A stretch of 64,000 nucleotides of DNA from Opisthorchis felineus (lineage: Eukaryota > Platyhelminthes > Trematoda > Opisthorchiida > Opisthorchiidae), in contig SJOL01008829.1 of the NCBI GenBank assembly GCA_004794785.1, forward strand, positions 191,496 through 255,495, read 5' to 3'. The notes beneath the pieces were generated by a model. That model made no database searches. It was not told where the DNA came from and saw only the letters and a program-made list of their open reading frames with translations. Below are positions 1 through 10,500 of this stretch, piece by piece (positions within the stretch are counted from its first letter, which is position 1; each line of letters begins with the position of its first letter). Made by a program: the position numbers and the translations under genes.

Positions 1-699
1 CCGAGTCTCCAACGCTGTTAGGACGCTCGCGTGGTCCAATATATCTGACGAACGAGTTGCAGAAGACTGGGCAAGTTAGCTGTTCGTGTTTTGGTTTGCT
101 AGCTAAACCTATTGTACCCAGAAGGTAACGCTGACTGGATACTGGATCAGCTTTTTTCTGTTGGTTAGCGTCGTCAAGGTCCCCCCGTAGTTTTTTCAGG
201 GCTTTTGTTGGTTCCTTGGGACATTGTTCAGTGGACGATCCAGAAGCATCAACAACAGCCTCGTACGCTCCTTAACCCTTCAAGATGCAGGACGCCCGCC
301 TGTAGAACCGCTTAACGATGCAACCACCGGATCTCGAGCAGCCCTCTAAAATTGCTTGAAGCTCGGACGAGTATTCTTTCTCATCGTGAGCGCAATACCA
401 CTAGGGGAACCGCCATGCTTCAGGTGAAGGGGATGAAGAAGGCGAGAAACTGGGAATGTGCTTAAACCGCTCGGTGCGACAGGCCCACAGATGCCTCTGG
501 TGAGAGGAAGTCACTCGAAACAATGGTTCACCTATCTCAAAAAAGGGAAGCGCTCGAATCGCACATCGAGCACACATCGAGCTTCTAACTTCTTCTAACA
601 CTTCTAACACATCTAACACTTCATTTGGCCACATGCAGTTGCTAAGACGAATCACAAACTCATAACGCAGCCATGGACAGTGAATTTGCGCCCACGACG
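1..699. other. No recognised gene
   Basis: No supported coding sequence. The 3' part of this stretch runs into an RTE-type LINE remnant, so it is probably more of the same decayed element, but I could not confirm reverse transcriptase or endonuclease motifs in it. Confidence 0.4.
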
Positions 700-1165
700 G
701 CGCTCTCCGAGCGTCGCAGAGCTGCTGGTCCTGATGAACTCTTACCCACTTTGTTTAAAGATGGAGATAAAATCCTCAGACTTGCTTGCCTAACTTATTT
801 ACCTCTCTGTTGGTGAAAACGACAGACAGTAGTGCCACTTTTCAAAAATGGTGCTCTCAATGCACGTGGCAATCACCGAGGAATCAGCTTGGTCCCTGTC
901 GTAACCAGACTTCGTGTCGCTTATTCTACGTCAACTTACGAAGGCGCAGCGTGTGAAACCTTCAGCTGAAATCGGCTGGAACCAGCGAGTGCGAAATGAG
1001 GTGATCGGTAAACGTGTCTATGCTGAAGGAGAAGGTGCTTCACTCAAAGAATGCATCCAGCACAGCAAGCTAAGCTGGCTGGGTCATGTGTTCCGCATGC
1101 CGTGTTTTCATCTGTCGAGACCAGCGTTGCTTGCTGTGGCTGATTCGGAGTGGCCGAAACCTTGA
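700..1165 (+). mobile_element. RTE-type LINE remnant with internal deletion
   Basis: Frames at 711-780 (AAGPDELLPTLFKDGDKIL) and 828-905 (VVPLFKNGALNARGNHRGIS) are the start of an RTE-clade reverse transcriptase. They are followed within about 40 bp by the C-terminal domain at 941-1160 (GWNQRVRNEVIGKRV, KLSWLGHVFRMP). The palm domain with the catalytic aspartates, about 1.3 kb in a full copy, is missing, so this copy is inactive. Compare the fuller copies at 4360-7060 and 44030-46395. Confidence 0.75.
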
Positions 1166-1203
1166 CACGACAGAAGGGAATAAAGGACTTTTCTAGAAGT
1201 TTA

Positions 1204-1400
1204 ATGAAGTTTAATGTTCAGCTCTAGTACCCCTTTCGGTGCATAGCTGCCGTGCCAGTCAAAGGGAGCACGAGGGTCGCGATACTGCCAGGTTGCTCAA
1301 GTCTGGACAGGAGAAGTCGAGATGCAGATGCTGCGTTTGAACCACGAACTTTCCGATCAGTAAGTTTGCACTTTAACCACTGAGCTATCTCGAACTTTAT
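1204..1400 (-). mobile_element. tRNA-derived SINE, copy 1
   Basis: On the minus strand the element starts with an RNA polymerase III A-box-like segment (GATAGCTCAGTGGTTAA near 1390) and a degenerate B box (GTTCAAAC), then a family-specific body ending in CAGCTATGCACCGAAAGGG. Four other copies of the family occur at 9040, 11020, 54590 and 59750. Confidence 0.75.
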
Positions 1401-1859
1401 CCAAATTGACGTGATTGTGCGGCAGTGAAGCGCCAACCTTCTCATCTGATGTTTTTTTCCATGATGCTTATGATGGCAATGAAGTTTAGAATTTATACAG
1501 TTTATGACACCATACATCATTGGTTTTCCATCTTCGTCCTACTTGACCAGGACGATCCTCCGCGAAGCCTGTAAACCTTATTGAGGCCTATTAGTAGTGG
1601 CAACTTGTGTCCGGGTACACAGGAAGGAAATCACGGAGTTCAATATTGGGTGTGGTAGTCACTTTTACCGATGCCCTTTATCTGTCCAATGGATTGGTCA
1701 CTTGAAGGGGCACTAGAGGGATACTGTGGCGTCCAGATAGGTCTGAAGGCCTGGATATCTTAATTTGAGCACGCTGATGATATCGTTCAGTTGGGTGACG
1801 ATTTGGTGTAATCTTACTCAATTGGCAGCACTAGTATGTTTGGAAATCACTACGCGATG

Positions 1860-2560
1860 AAGTTCTCCAGCTGCATTTACTCGCCTATCCAACCTCAACA
1901 GTAAATGTGAAATAATCCACCTTGTTCCAGACTTCAATTATCTTGGTTCCACCATCTTACCAAACAGCTTAAGAATCCCAACGGTGTGTAGACAATGCTT
2001 GAAATTCATACGGTGGAGGAGAACTGCGATTACGCAGTATAGTCCGGGTCTCCAACCCAGTCATCCATTCTGTCTTTATTTGTGCCTGCAAAGCAACCTC
2101 TACAAGCAGAGGATATCGGAAAGCTGCAGGTTTCAGACCACTGCTTTCTCCGACGTATTGTTGGAAGCGACCAAGAGGTGGGCAGTGTATGAGCTGGCAA
2201 CTAATTATTAAAACACGAACCAGTAAACTCAATCGAGTCGATCACTTCCACCTCCCTGGATGGGGACACGGAACTCAACCCACCAATGGTTACTGACACT
2301 GGGAGACACGGCTCAACCGTGCAGTCAGTGGAGCTCCTCTATCAAACCTATTGCCTTCAATGCGTAGCTGTCCAGTTCCTGAACTAATTGAATATGCCAT
2401 CGCCTCCAATGCTAGGCTGTATCTCCCAGGCTCCCGTCTCCTGCTGATCGAAACTGTAGCACCTGGAAGCAACGTACCATTGGTACATAATTTATAACTG
2501 ATAAACTGAACTGAAAGTTCGCTACATAGGGTTATCCAGTGGTGATACAAGAGCGTTATG
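1860..2560 (+). mobile_element. Degenerate LINE 3' part, second family
   Basis: Frame at 1905-1970 reads VPDFNYLGSTILPNS, the motif that follows the palm in RTE/CR1-type reverse transcriptases. From about 2230 to 2490 the DNA resembles 52770-53045 (shared words around CTCCCTGGA, ATGGTTACTGACACTGG and CTGTAGCACCTGGAAG), showing a dispersed family different from the GAT-tailed RTE. Confidence 0.55.
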
Positions 2561-3589
2561 ATGACACCATTACTAACTCGACTACTTCAACAACGGCATC
2601 TGCAATTGCAGGAACGATGCCGAAATCTTCAAGTAAGCACCATGTCAAGGTTGACGTTTTCGCCCCGGGCGATAACTGAAAACCTGGCAGAGTACAGTTT
2701 AGAACGAAATGGTGCATCTTGGTCTCAATGTGACCTATGGAGTCCGTAGCTTGAACCGACAATGGATTGCGATTTGTCTAGACCTGTCAGCCGGTCGTTG
2801 TGCCTAGACAGTATTTGTCCGGGACATTTCTGAAGCCGATTAATCTTATATCCGAAAGTAGGTACGATAAGGTAGGGGCTCAATAATGGGTTGGAGAGCA
2901 TGCTATATCGTGTGACTGATTTGTTCAAATGTTCTGTCCACTTGGGAAGTTCCCCGCTTATGTAGGAATTGATTTCACCGGGTACATTGCGTACACCAGA
3001 ATGAGCAAGCAGTTGTTTCCCAAGGGCTTTTCACAGAAGGCTTCGCATAGACATCAGCACTTGACGCAACTTCCACACCAGTTGCCATGTTGATCCAATA
3101 ACGATTTCGGTCGTTTCTGGTAGAGTGGATCACTTAGCGACGGAGTGTGCGGTAGTTTGTTGAGTTCGACAGTCTCGCCTCATAAACTGGCTAGACGACC
3201 GTATGGTGCATCATGAGGTACAGTCTTTCTGGGGATGTGGCCTAGTTCTTAGGTGGCTGATCGTCCTTATCATCATCGTAGAAGGCAGTACACTGGTGGT
3301 GGAAACTGGTACTTAACTTCCATGGAACCATGGAAGGAGAAGGCCTAAGTGACAGACGAAGAGAAGGGGGAGCAGTGGGCACTTATTGCAAAAAGCCCTA
3401 TGTTCCTAGAGAAAACGGTCCCTACTGAAAGCTGTCACCTTGTCGTGGTGGTCGGGTTTCAATGTTGCAATGATTCTGCGGGCTGTGTTGGCTGCAAATC
3501 AGTTTTTTAAGGTTAAACCATGCTACGAAGGCCAACGGGGAGCAACCCACCGAAGAACAACGGGTCCCTGTACTGTGAGAAATCGTGTT
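2561..3589. other. No recognised gene
   Basis: Short open frames on both strands only; no motif recognised. Probably old repeat sequence. Confidence 0.35.
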
Positions 3590-3900
3590 AAGAGGTGATC
3601 TGGAGGTAAAGTCGTACTGTCCCCTGCGATAGAGGTGTGAAGGCAGTAAGACGTTTCCTTAAGCCGACCAACATGTCCATATTCATGAAAGTAGCAATGC
3701 TGCCTTCCTCCGAAGAAGGACGGGTTAGAAAAGGTTGGCCTTAAAAATCGCATACTCCGATGGCCCAACGGTTAACCGTGATTCCGGCCGCATTATTCAG
3801 CACGGTCGAGATACTTTTAAAACCATGCGCTCTCGGGCCAGGTCAACTCTCCTGCAACCAAGTGGGTCAGACTATTGAGTCATCGGCTCCCGGAAGGATC
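3590..3900. repeat. Dispersed repeat, copy A (pairs with 30650-31030)
   Basis: Shares order and wording with 30650-31030: CCCTGCGATA(G/T)A(G/T)GTGTGAA, CCATA(T/C)TCATG(A/G)AAG, GGACGG(G/T)TTA(G/A)AAA, and GGGTCAGACTA(T/C)TGAGTC. No coding potential shared by the two copies was recognised, so the class of repeat is unknown. Confidence 0.6.
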
Positions 3901-4359
3901 CCTCAAGGAAGCCCTAACAACCGCTGCCTCGCGATTCAGACGTTTGGGTCAGAGGCTAGTGGAAGGGTCCCCGAAACAAAACCCCGCATCATTCCACTGC
4001 ATTGTGGGTCGGACTTTTGAGTCAAGGGCTCAAGGTGGGGTACCTCAACCAAATCGTTTTTTCTGCCTGGGCAACCGGGTGGTATTATTGGCCCTTGCAC
4101 TTCTTCATTCACTAACTCCTGCACACAATTCCAACACCTAAGTCCTTCTGACATACCTATCTGTCAACCACCTAACCGTTGGTCCGTATCTAAGCTTTTG
4201 CCCAGGTATCTCTTGTTCAAACCTTGTTTCCTCTTTCAGTTGATGTATTTTATGTCTCAGAAATACGCATAGAAGGTCTCAGCTCGGTTATTCATCTCAA
4301 ACCGCTCGGGACGAAACTAGATTCCTTGCACTTTACCCTTTAGGTTGATGATGATCGTG

Positions 4360-7060
4360 ATCCAATGGCTCATGGTATCTACGGCGTGAGAGTTGTGCTT
4401 AGTCCCAGGGCTGAATGCCGCGTACTGGACTGGATTGCAGTAAATCGTTGTCTTTGCGCTGTTGAGCTGACTGGTTCCATGAGGATTGATGCATCTCGAC
4501 GTGGTAAACGGTGTTTATTTGTTATGTCAGCATACGCTCCCACAGGCGGCAGCTCTGAGACTGAGAAAGACAGCTTCTATCCTAACTTGTCAAGGTTACT
4601 GCGGTCAGCGGGAAGCACAGATATCCCTATTCTGGTTGGTGATGTAAATGTGTAGGTTGGCCAACTAAGTCCTGGTGAAGCTCATTTTGGCGGCTGATTC
4701 AGGGTTGGCGCTCACCGCACAGCACGGACTCTTCAATTATTTGCTGAGCATTTGTTTCTAGCCAGCACAAAGTCCCAACACAAGCGCTCACACCGTGTGG
4801 CTTGGAGGCCACCAACTACAAACCAGCCGTGGTCTCATTTAGACCATGTGGCAATTAGTTACCGGTGGAGAGCTTCCATACAAGATTGTCGTTCATTTTG
4901 GGGTACACCACTTGACTCCCATCACGGCATTGTGCTAGCACACTTATCTGTTCGCTTTCCCTCTGGAACAAGCTGGTTGGTGCAAAGGCATGCAGTTCAC
5001 CTGCAAAGTTTCTCCGTAGCTCAATAGTATCGAGTTGATTTAGCTGAGAAGCTCGTAGAACTCGACGGGCACAATGATGATTTGGATGACGAATGGAGAG
5101 GGGTGAAAAAGGCCATGATCACAGCTTTCGAAACCATCTGTTTCAGGTTTCTCACGTCCCAATGAACACGAGCTCGTCACAATTGGCAGCTCTGATTGAA
5201 GCCAGGAAAACTATACCAGCAACAGATGACTGCGATGGCGCGCGCAGATCCCTCAAAGACCGAATACTGAAGAGCCTAAAGATTGACAGAAAGCACTGGT
5301 AAATCGCAAAAGCCCGGGATCTAGAGAAGCCTTTTGCAACGGGGACAATTACACTCTGTTCCAGATAATCCGGTGTTAGTGAAACCATCTCCGAAAAGGA
5401 TGGAACCTCAGTCTGTTCACAGAAACATCGTCATGAACGATGGGCTGAAAACTTGGGAGAGCAGTTCAGCTGGATCCCATCAAATCACCATGTGGAAGGA
5501 CTAACTGAACCCGAGTGAGACGTCGACATCAGCCCGCCATTGACGGTGGAAGTCAAAAGAAGGTGGTGAGTTCCTCGTGGCTATCCTGACAGCTTTACTC
5601 CAAGATATCTGGAATGAGGAAAAACCACGGTAAAGTGAAACGCCACGACGGTGATTCCCATATTTGACAAGAGTACAATAACATCGTGCGAAAACTGCCG
5701 GGTCATTAACCTAGTGACTACAGCTTCCTAGGTTTTCTCTCATTATCCTGCGAAGGTTGGCCCGTCATTGGGAGAATCATGTTGGCGAAAACCAAGCTGG
5801 ATTAGTGTTAGTTTGACTCCTGTTGTATCAAGGCCTCTGGTTTCACTGATTCTTCGTCGTCTTATAGTGGCACGCGAAATGTTGACCCGTGAGACTCAAG
5901 CGGGATTTCGACCGGGTGGAGGCTGCGTTGACCACATCTTCACACTCCGTCAAGTGTTAGAGTAACGTCGTACGTATAAACACAACATTGGTGTTCCTTG
6001 ACTTCAAGGGTGCGTTCGATTCTGTCTATCGGTCAGTGCTGTTAACTACACTTGTTCAACAGGGTATGCCCCAAAAGTTTGGGAAAATAATCCGATCTCT
6101 ATATTCACATACTTCTGGGCGTGAGAGTGTATGGTGAGCTCTCCAAAAGCTTCCCCACAAAAAGTGGTGTCCGACAAGGATGTCCAATTTCTCCATTCTT
6201 GTTCAACTTCCTCGTTGATGAAATAATGAGGCGAACGCTGGAAGGTCTTCAAAACCCCGGTGTTCAAGTTGTTGCTGGTGAGAACCTTGTCGATCTGGAG
6301 CACGCAGACGACATTGCCCTCATCTTTGAAGACCGAAGCGAAGCGAAGCACAAGCCCTGTTGAATAGACTGACCACCGTCATACCACCTTTCGGCAGTCG
6401 CCTTGCATCTTCAAAGTGCGAACTCAAGGAGAATGATTGTAGGATGTGGCGAATTTTACATACGTCGGTAGTTGTATTAGCTCTGACGGAAATGAAGTGA
6501 GGCGTCTTCAGGTTTTTGACCACCGATGCCTCAGAAGCGTTGCTGGTGTCGGATGGCGACAGCGGATTAGTAACGAGGTGATTAGAAAACGGGTATTTGG
6601 TTGTGCAGCAGGTACTTCAGTCGCAGAGAACATCCAGCACCATTAACTGCGGTGGCTCGGTCATGTGCTACGCATATCGGAACACCGCCTACCGAGACGA
6701 GTGTTGTTCTCCGTGCCTTCTTCAGAATGGCGCAAACCGCGAGTTGGACAACGTATGACTTGGCAGAAAGAGACGACGAAGAGTTTGGGTGTTGTTGGTG
6801 CGACCTGCCCTCCAGGATGGGGTCCTCGTTACTCCGCCTGCGCTTGGCCGGAGGCATTACAAGAAATGGCGGCTGATCGATGTCAGTAGCGTTCGTGCTG
6901 TCAATTTCTCTCCAGATTGTCTTATTGAGCATTTGGATCTGTAGGCACCTCAAAATGCTTGACAGAGGCCAGCACCAGCTCCTCTCCCTTACCTACACTT
7001 TTTCTCTTCTTTTTACCCTAAGGCTTTAAATATAATTAGATTAACTTTATGGATGCACGC
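4360..7060 (+). mobile_element. RTE-type LINE, near full length, frames broken
   Basis: Order on + strand: apurinic endonuclease domain at 4365-4655 (RCLFVMSAYAPTGGSS, IPILVGDVNV) continuing to 4980 (SFWGTPLDSHHGIVL); reverse transcriptase at 5880-6360 (TQAGFRPGGGCVDHIFTLRQ, VFLDFKGAFDSVYRSVL, SGVRQGCPISPFLFNFLVDE); the catalytic box reads HADD instead of YADD. C-terminal domain at 6446-6700 (DHRCLRSVAGVGWRQRISNE, RWLGHVLRI). The 3' UTR ends in AAGGCTTTAAATATAATTAG near 7040. Several stops and frameshifts, so inactive. The closest named relatives I know are RTE/SR2-type LINEs of flukes. Confidence 0.85.
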
Positions 7061-7065
7061 AGTGA

Positions 7066-7150
7066 AGCATGAGTGTCAACACTGATGTTGCTGTCTTTGG
7101 TGTTGATGATGATGAGTGATGATGACGACAATGATGGTTGTAATGATGCC
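7066..7150 (+). repeat. GAT-rich microsatellite tail of the RTE
   Basis: Imperfect GAT/GATGAC repeat directly after the RTE 3' UTR. RTE-clade LINEs typically end in short tandem repeats rather than poly(A), and the other RTE copies here (27920, 31935, 46370) end the same way. Confidence 0.7.
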
Positions 7151-7251
7151 GCTGATGCTATGTACTGTATCTTGAAACGATTCGCTATATACTCCTTTCC
7201 GCATACCTCTGTTTTCATACATGTCCGTGCATTTCGGCTTTTCTTTTTCAG

Positions 7252-7522
7252 CTCTTCACTGCTACGGGATTTCTCCATGCTCCCACATATATCAGGGGCT
7301 TTTGGTTGCCCTCGAGGAACGAATCTACCAGGATCATCCGACAGTCCTGATGCCGTTGATTCTCCTTCATGGCTTTCTCAATGTACAGGATATTCCTCAA
7401 TGTTTATCATACCTTGCCCTATACTGCAGACAACATTGAAGACAATGGGTATACAAAAATGCTCACACTCGGGTCAATTCTATTTCGACAACCTTCCAAC
7501 GGTCATGCTAAATACATCCGCT
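7252..7522 (+). CDS. FANCD2: FANCD2 exon 1 (5'UTR plus start, tentative)
   Basis: A strong acceptor (pyrimidine run ending TTTTTCAG at 7251) opens this stretch. ATG at 7369 lies in a frame with an in-frame TGA at 7357, and the frame encodes IEDNGYTKMLTLGSILFR, which resembles the N-terminal block EENDSIFVKLLKISGIILK of human FANCD2. The frame closes at TAG 7525, so an intron of 64 nt (7523-7586, weak donor GTTAGC) would be needed to join exon 2 in phase 1. The simpler alternative is a start at ATG 7445 in the exon 2 frame with no intron, giving a protein of about 1997 aa. Flatworms use spliced-leader trans-splicing, so the 7251 acceptor could be an SL site; that part is inference. Confidence 0.4.
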
Positions 7523-10500
7523 GTTAGCCAAAAAACCCCATGGACCACTGTCCATACATCACGTGAACGATGTAAATTGGCTGAAGCTCAGTTCAGGGAG
7601 TCACTGAGTCAGGTTTCTCTCTTGGTTCAGGAGCTTCGTAATCTAGCATTGTATCCGGCCGAAAATTCTTCTGACTTTTCAGCGACGTTCTCTGACTTGC
7701 TGGTACCACTGCTAACTGCAAAACCTAGCGACGATTCCTCTAACACATTAGTGGATGATGATATGCTTATTTTATTTGGGGCTCCGGCGACAATCTTCCA
7801 ACTGTTGTTCCATATTCCATCAATTAATTCGGAACTAACAGATTTAGTTCTAGAGCTTGGAGCCTGTTCATCCTCCCACTCACAACAATTGCTTGAGCAA
7901 TTCCGCCCACCTGTTGGACTACCCACAATGTTTAGCAGCAAAAAAGCGTTTTCTGAAACGGCAACTCGGTTACTTCAACTTTTCCAAATTGTTTCTGACC
8001 CATCCACTCAGTCTACCATACTGCGAATCCTTCCCGATTTAGCTTCTTCGCTTTGTGCATCGAACTGCGCACTGAACGACGAGGATCGTGCGGCTTTTGT
8101 ACTACAGCTGATGGATTTATTGCGCACTGTTCCGGTGGGGCGCAATCCTTCCGCCGTTTCCGGCCAACAAGATCCAATAAATTGTCTTTTGGATTGTCTC
8201 GCTGGATTTTCAATGAGTGTTGAGCAGATCTCTCAACTACACACAACCTGTTTCGATTTACTAGATCGGTGTTATACGAATGAGGCATATTACACCTACC
8301 TCCCTACGATTTTCCGTTGTCTAATGATCAATGGACCGCAGGTTGCGCGCAATTCTCCTGAAGCTTCCCGGTTAATCATTCGGCTGCGAAAATATTTCAT
8401 TTTCCCCAGGAAGCCGTTGGAGCTTCACGGGATCTCAGTGGGTGATACACTGGTTGAACTTTTGCGTTTGGCTTATCGGTTCAATCGGTTGCTTATCACA
8501 GAGTGAGTTGTCCTTTTTATTCATCTCAGGCTGCGTCTATGTTATAGCCTATCGCAGGCATGGTGAGTAATCTGTGAGGTTTCAGGTTGTGTGCCAGAAC
8601 GGTAAGTAGGTGGGCAAAAACTTTTTTTTACACATCGCCACAAGCTTCCGAGTTTCGCAACGTATTTTCGCCTCAAGTCGAATGCCCCTTTGTCAGGGAA
8701 AGCGAATACTCTAATTTTCAACATATGTGTGCAAGTGAAATATGAAAGGTTTGTTTTGGGAAGAAGTGTAAGATCGTACTAAAGTTTGCCCGACCAACGT
8801 TCTGTAACAAGATCGAGGATAGACACAAGTCATTTAAACAAGCTTTTGGTAGGCATAAACATGAACCCAATCTCGTTACGGATAAATGAATGATAAGCAG
8901 CAACTCAGATCATATCAGACCAACTCAGATCATATCTGCTATTCGACCAATCGAGAGTGTTAATTTCAACCGGGTAATTCTCTGGCAATTAGCATGTTTT
9001 TGTCATTTAACTAAGAAATGAAGCAAATAATCATCCAGCTGCAACTCTTTCGGTGCCTAGCTGCCACGCTACCCGAAGGAACCACAGGGGTTGAGATACT
9101 GTCAGGTTACCCAAGCCCAGGCGGGAGCGAACCTTCCGGTCCGTGAGTTTGCGCCTTAACAACAGAGGCATTTCGAGTTCAATTGTCATTTTGCTTTTGT
9201 CACTTGGTGCGTAGGAGAGCATGTTGGTGGTGATATACCCCGAAGCACGATGAAATGTTCCACAACTGTGGAGCAAGCCCATTAGTTAACGTTGGGGCAA
9301 ATGGCGAACAGCCATATTTTGAGTAACACATCGAGAAAAGCTGGGTAGACGTATCGTATTTCTATCTTAGTGGGTGGAGCAAAGCAAGGTCAGTGTACAT
9401 GAAATATGAGAGGACTCACTCAACATGAAAAGCAGATAGATTGTCTCCAGGCCCTTGGTTGGAGGTTGCACCGTTATGCCAAGTGGCTGATCAGCAGTAT
9501 GATTAAATCGCACTTAGGCAGGCTATACGCCCCTCATCCTTCGATCACGTGACCACATGTTGACTGGCTCCTCGGGTGAAGACCTCTCAGGTGGAAGGTG
9601 TGAATTATTCCATCCTCTGAGCTCCTTATAGCTTCTTAGATATCCCCATGGTTTGAACAAGAAGACAGTGACGAACATTAATGTTTTCGGGATCTCGTCA
9701 TCAGGTCAGTGCATATCTAATGGATAAAATGGGTGCGAAAAATGTTATACTCAGTGAAGATTGGTTAGTGAAGTGCAAAACGTGGGAACACGAACGATTG
9801 GTTGTCTGCGCCCCCACGTCGCATCTGGTTGGATGTTGTGAGACAGTCTAGAGGGCCGTTGAGTGACTTGGCCGGTTGATTCGTATCACATGACCAAGGC
9901 AAACTCGGCGTCCGTACGAAATGTTTTTGACAGCAGAGTACCGGGTTTCGCAGACGTATAGCGACAGCCTTGGCTGTAGTTAAGCAACGCCGTTGGATAG
10001 ATACTGGCACTCTATTGAGTACACGGTAAATGACATGAAATGACTCATTCGGAGTGACTACGTGCCCGGTGTCAATTAAGTGGGACGCAATTGAGCTTTT
10101 GGCTGAACTGCTGAGTCTAATGGTGCTCCGGTAATAGAGGTGCTCACGTATTCTCCTAGAAAGTTGCTGTGTCGTGCGCCCAACATACTCCGCTGAACAA
10201 CAGCAGGAGACAGAATACACAACCATATTCTGGGAGAGAACTGGCATCTTGTGTTTGAGGTCTAAGTTGAGCAAAGGGTTTGTTGTAAACCAAAACCACA
10301 GAGTTCCAGCCGGAAACATGAGTTGTAGGGATTGAAACAAGCGGTGATTGACTATGTCCGCCAACAGATCGCCTTTATACGGTAAACTCAAGTATATTGG
10401 TTTCTTTCCAACGGTCATGTTAGGCGGTTGGATAGGGCGATCGGACATATTCTTGGTTATAAGTCTCTCCATTGGCTTGGAGCACGTTAGCAATGTGCTG

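Noticed and set aside
7383..7429. 47-nt mini-intron (GTACAG...CTGCAG) joining a frame 7252-7382 to the frame of exon 2
   Set aside because: In phase, but the resulting N-terminus has no resemblance to FANCD2, while the alternative frame through this stretch does.
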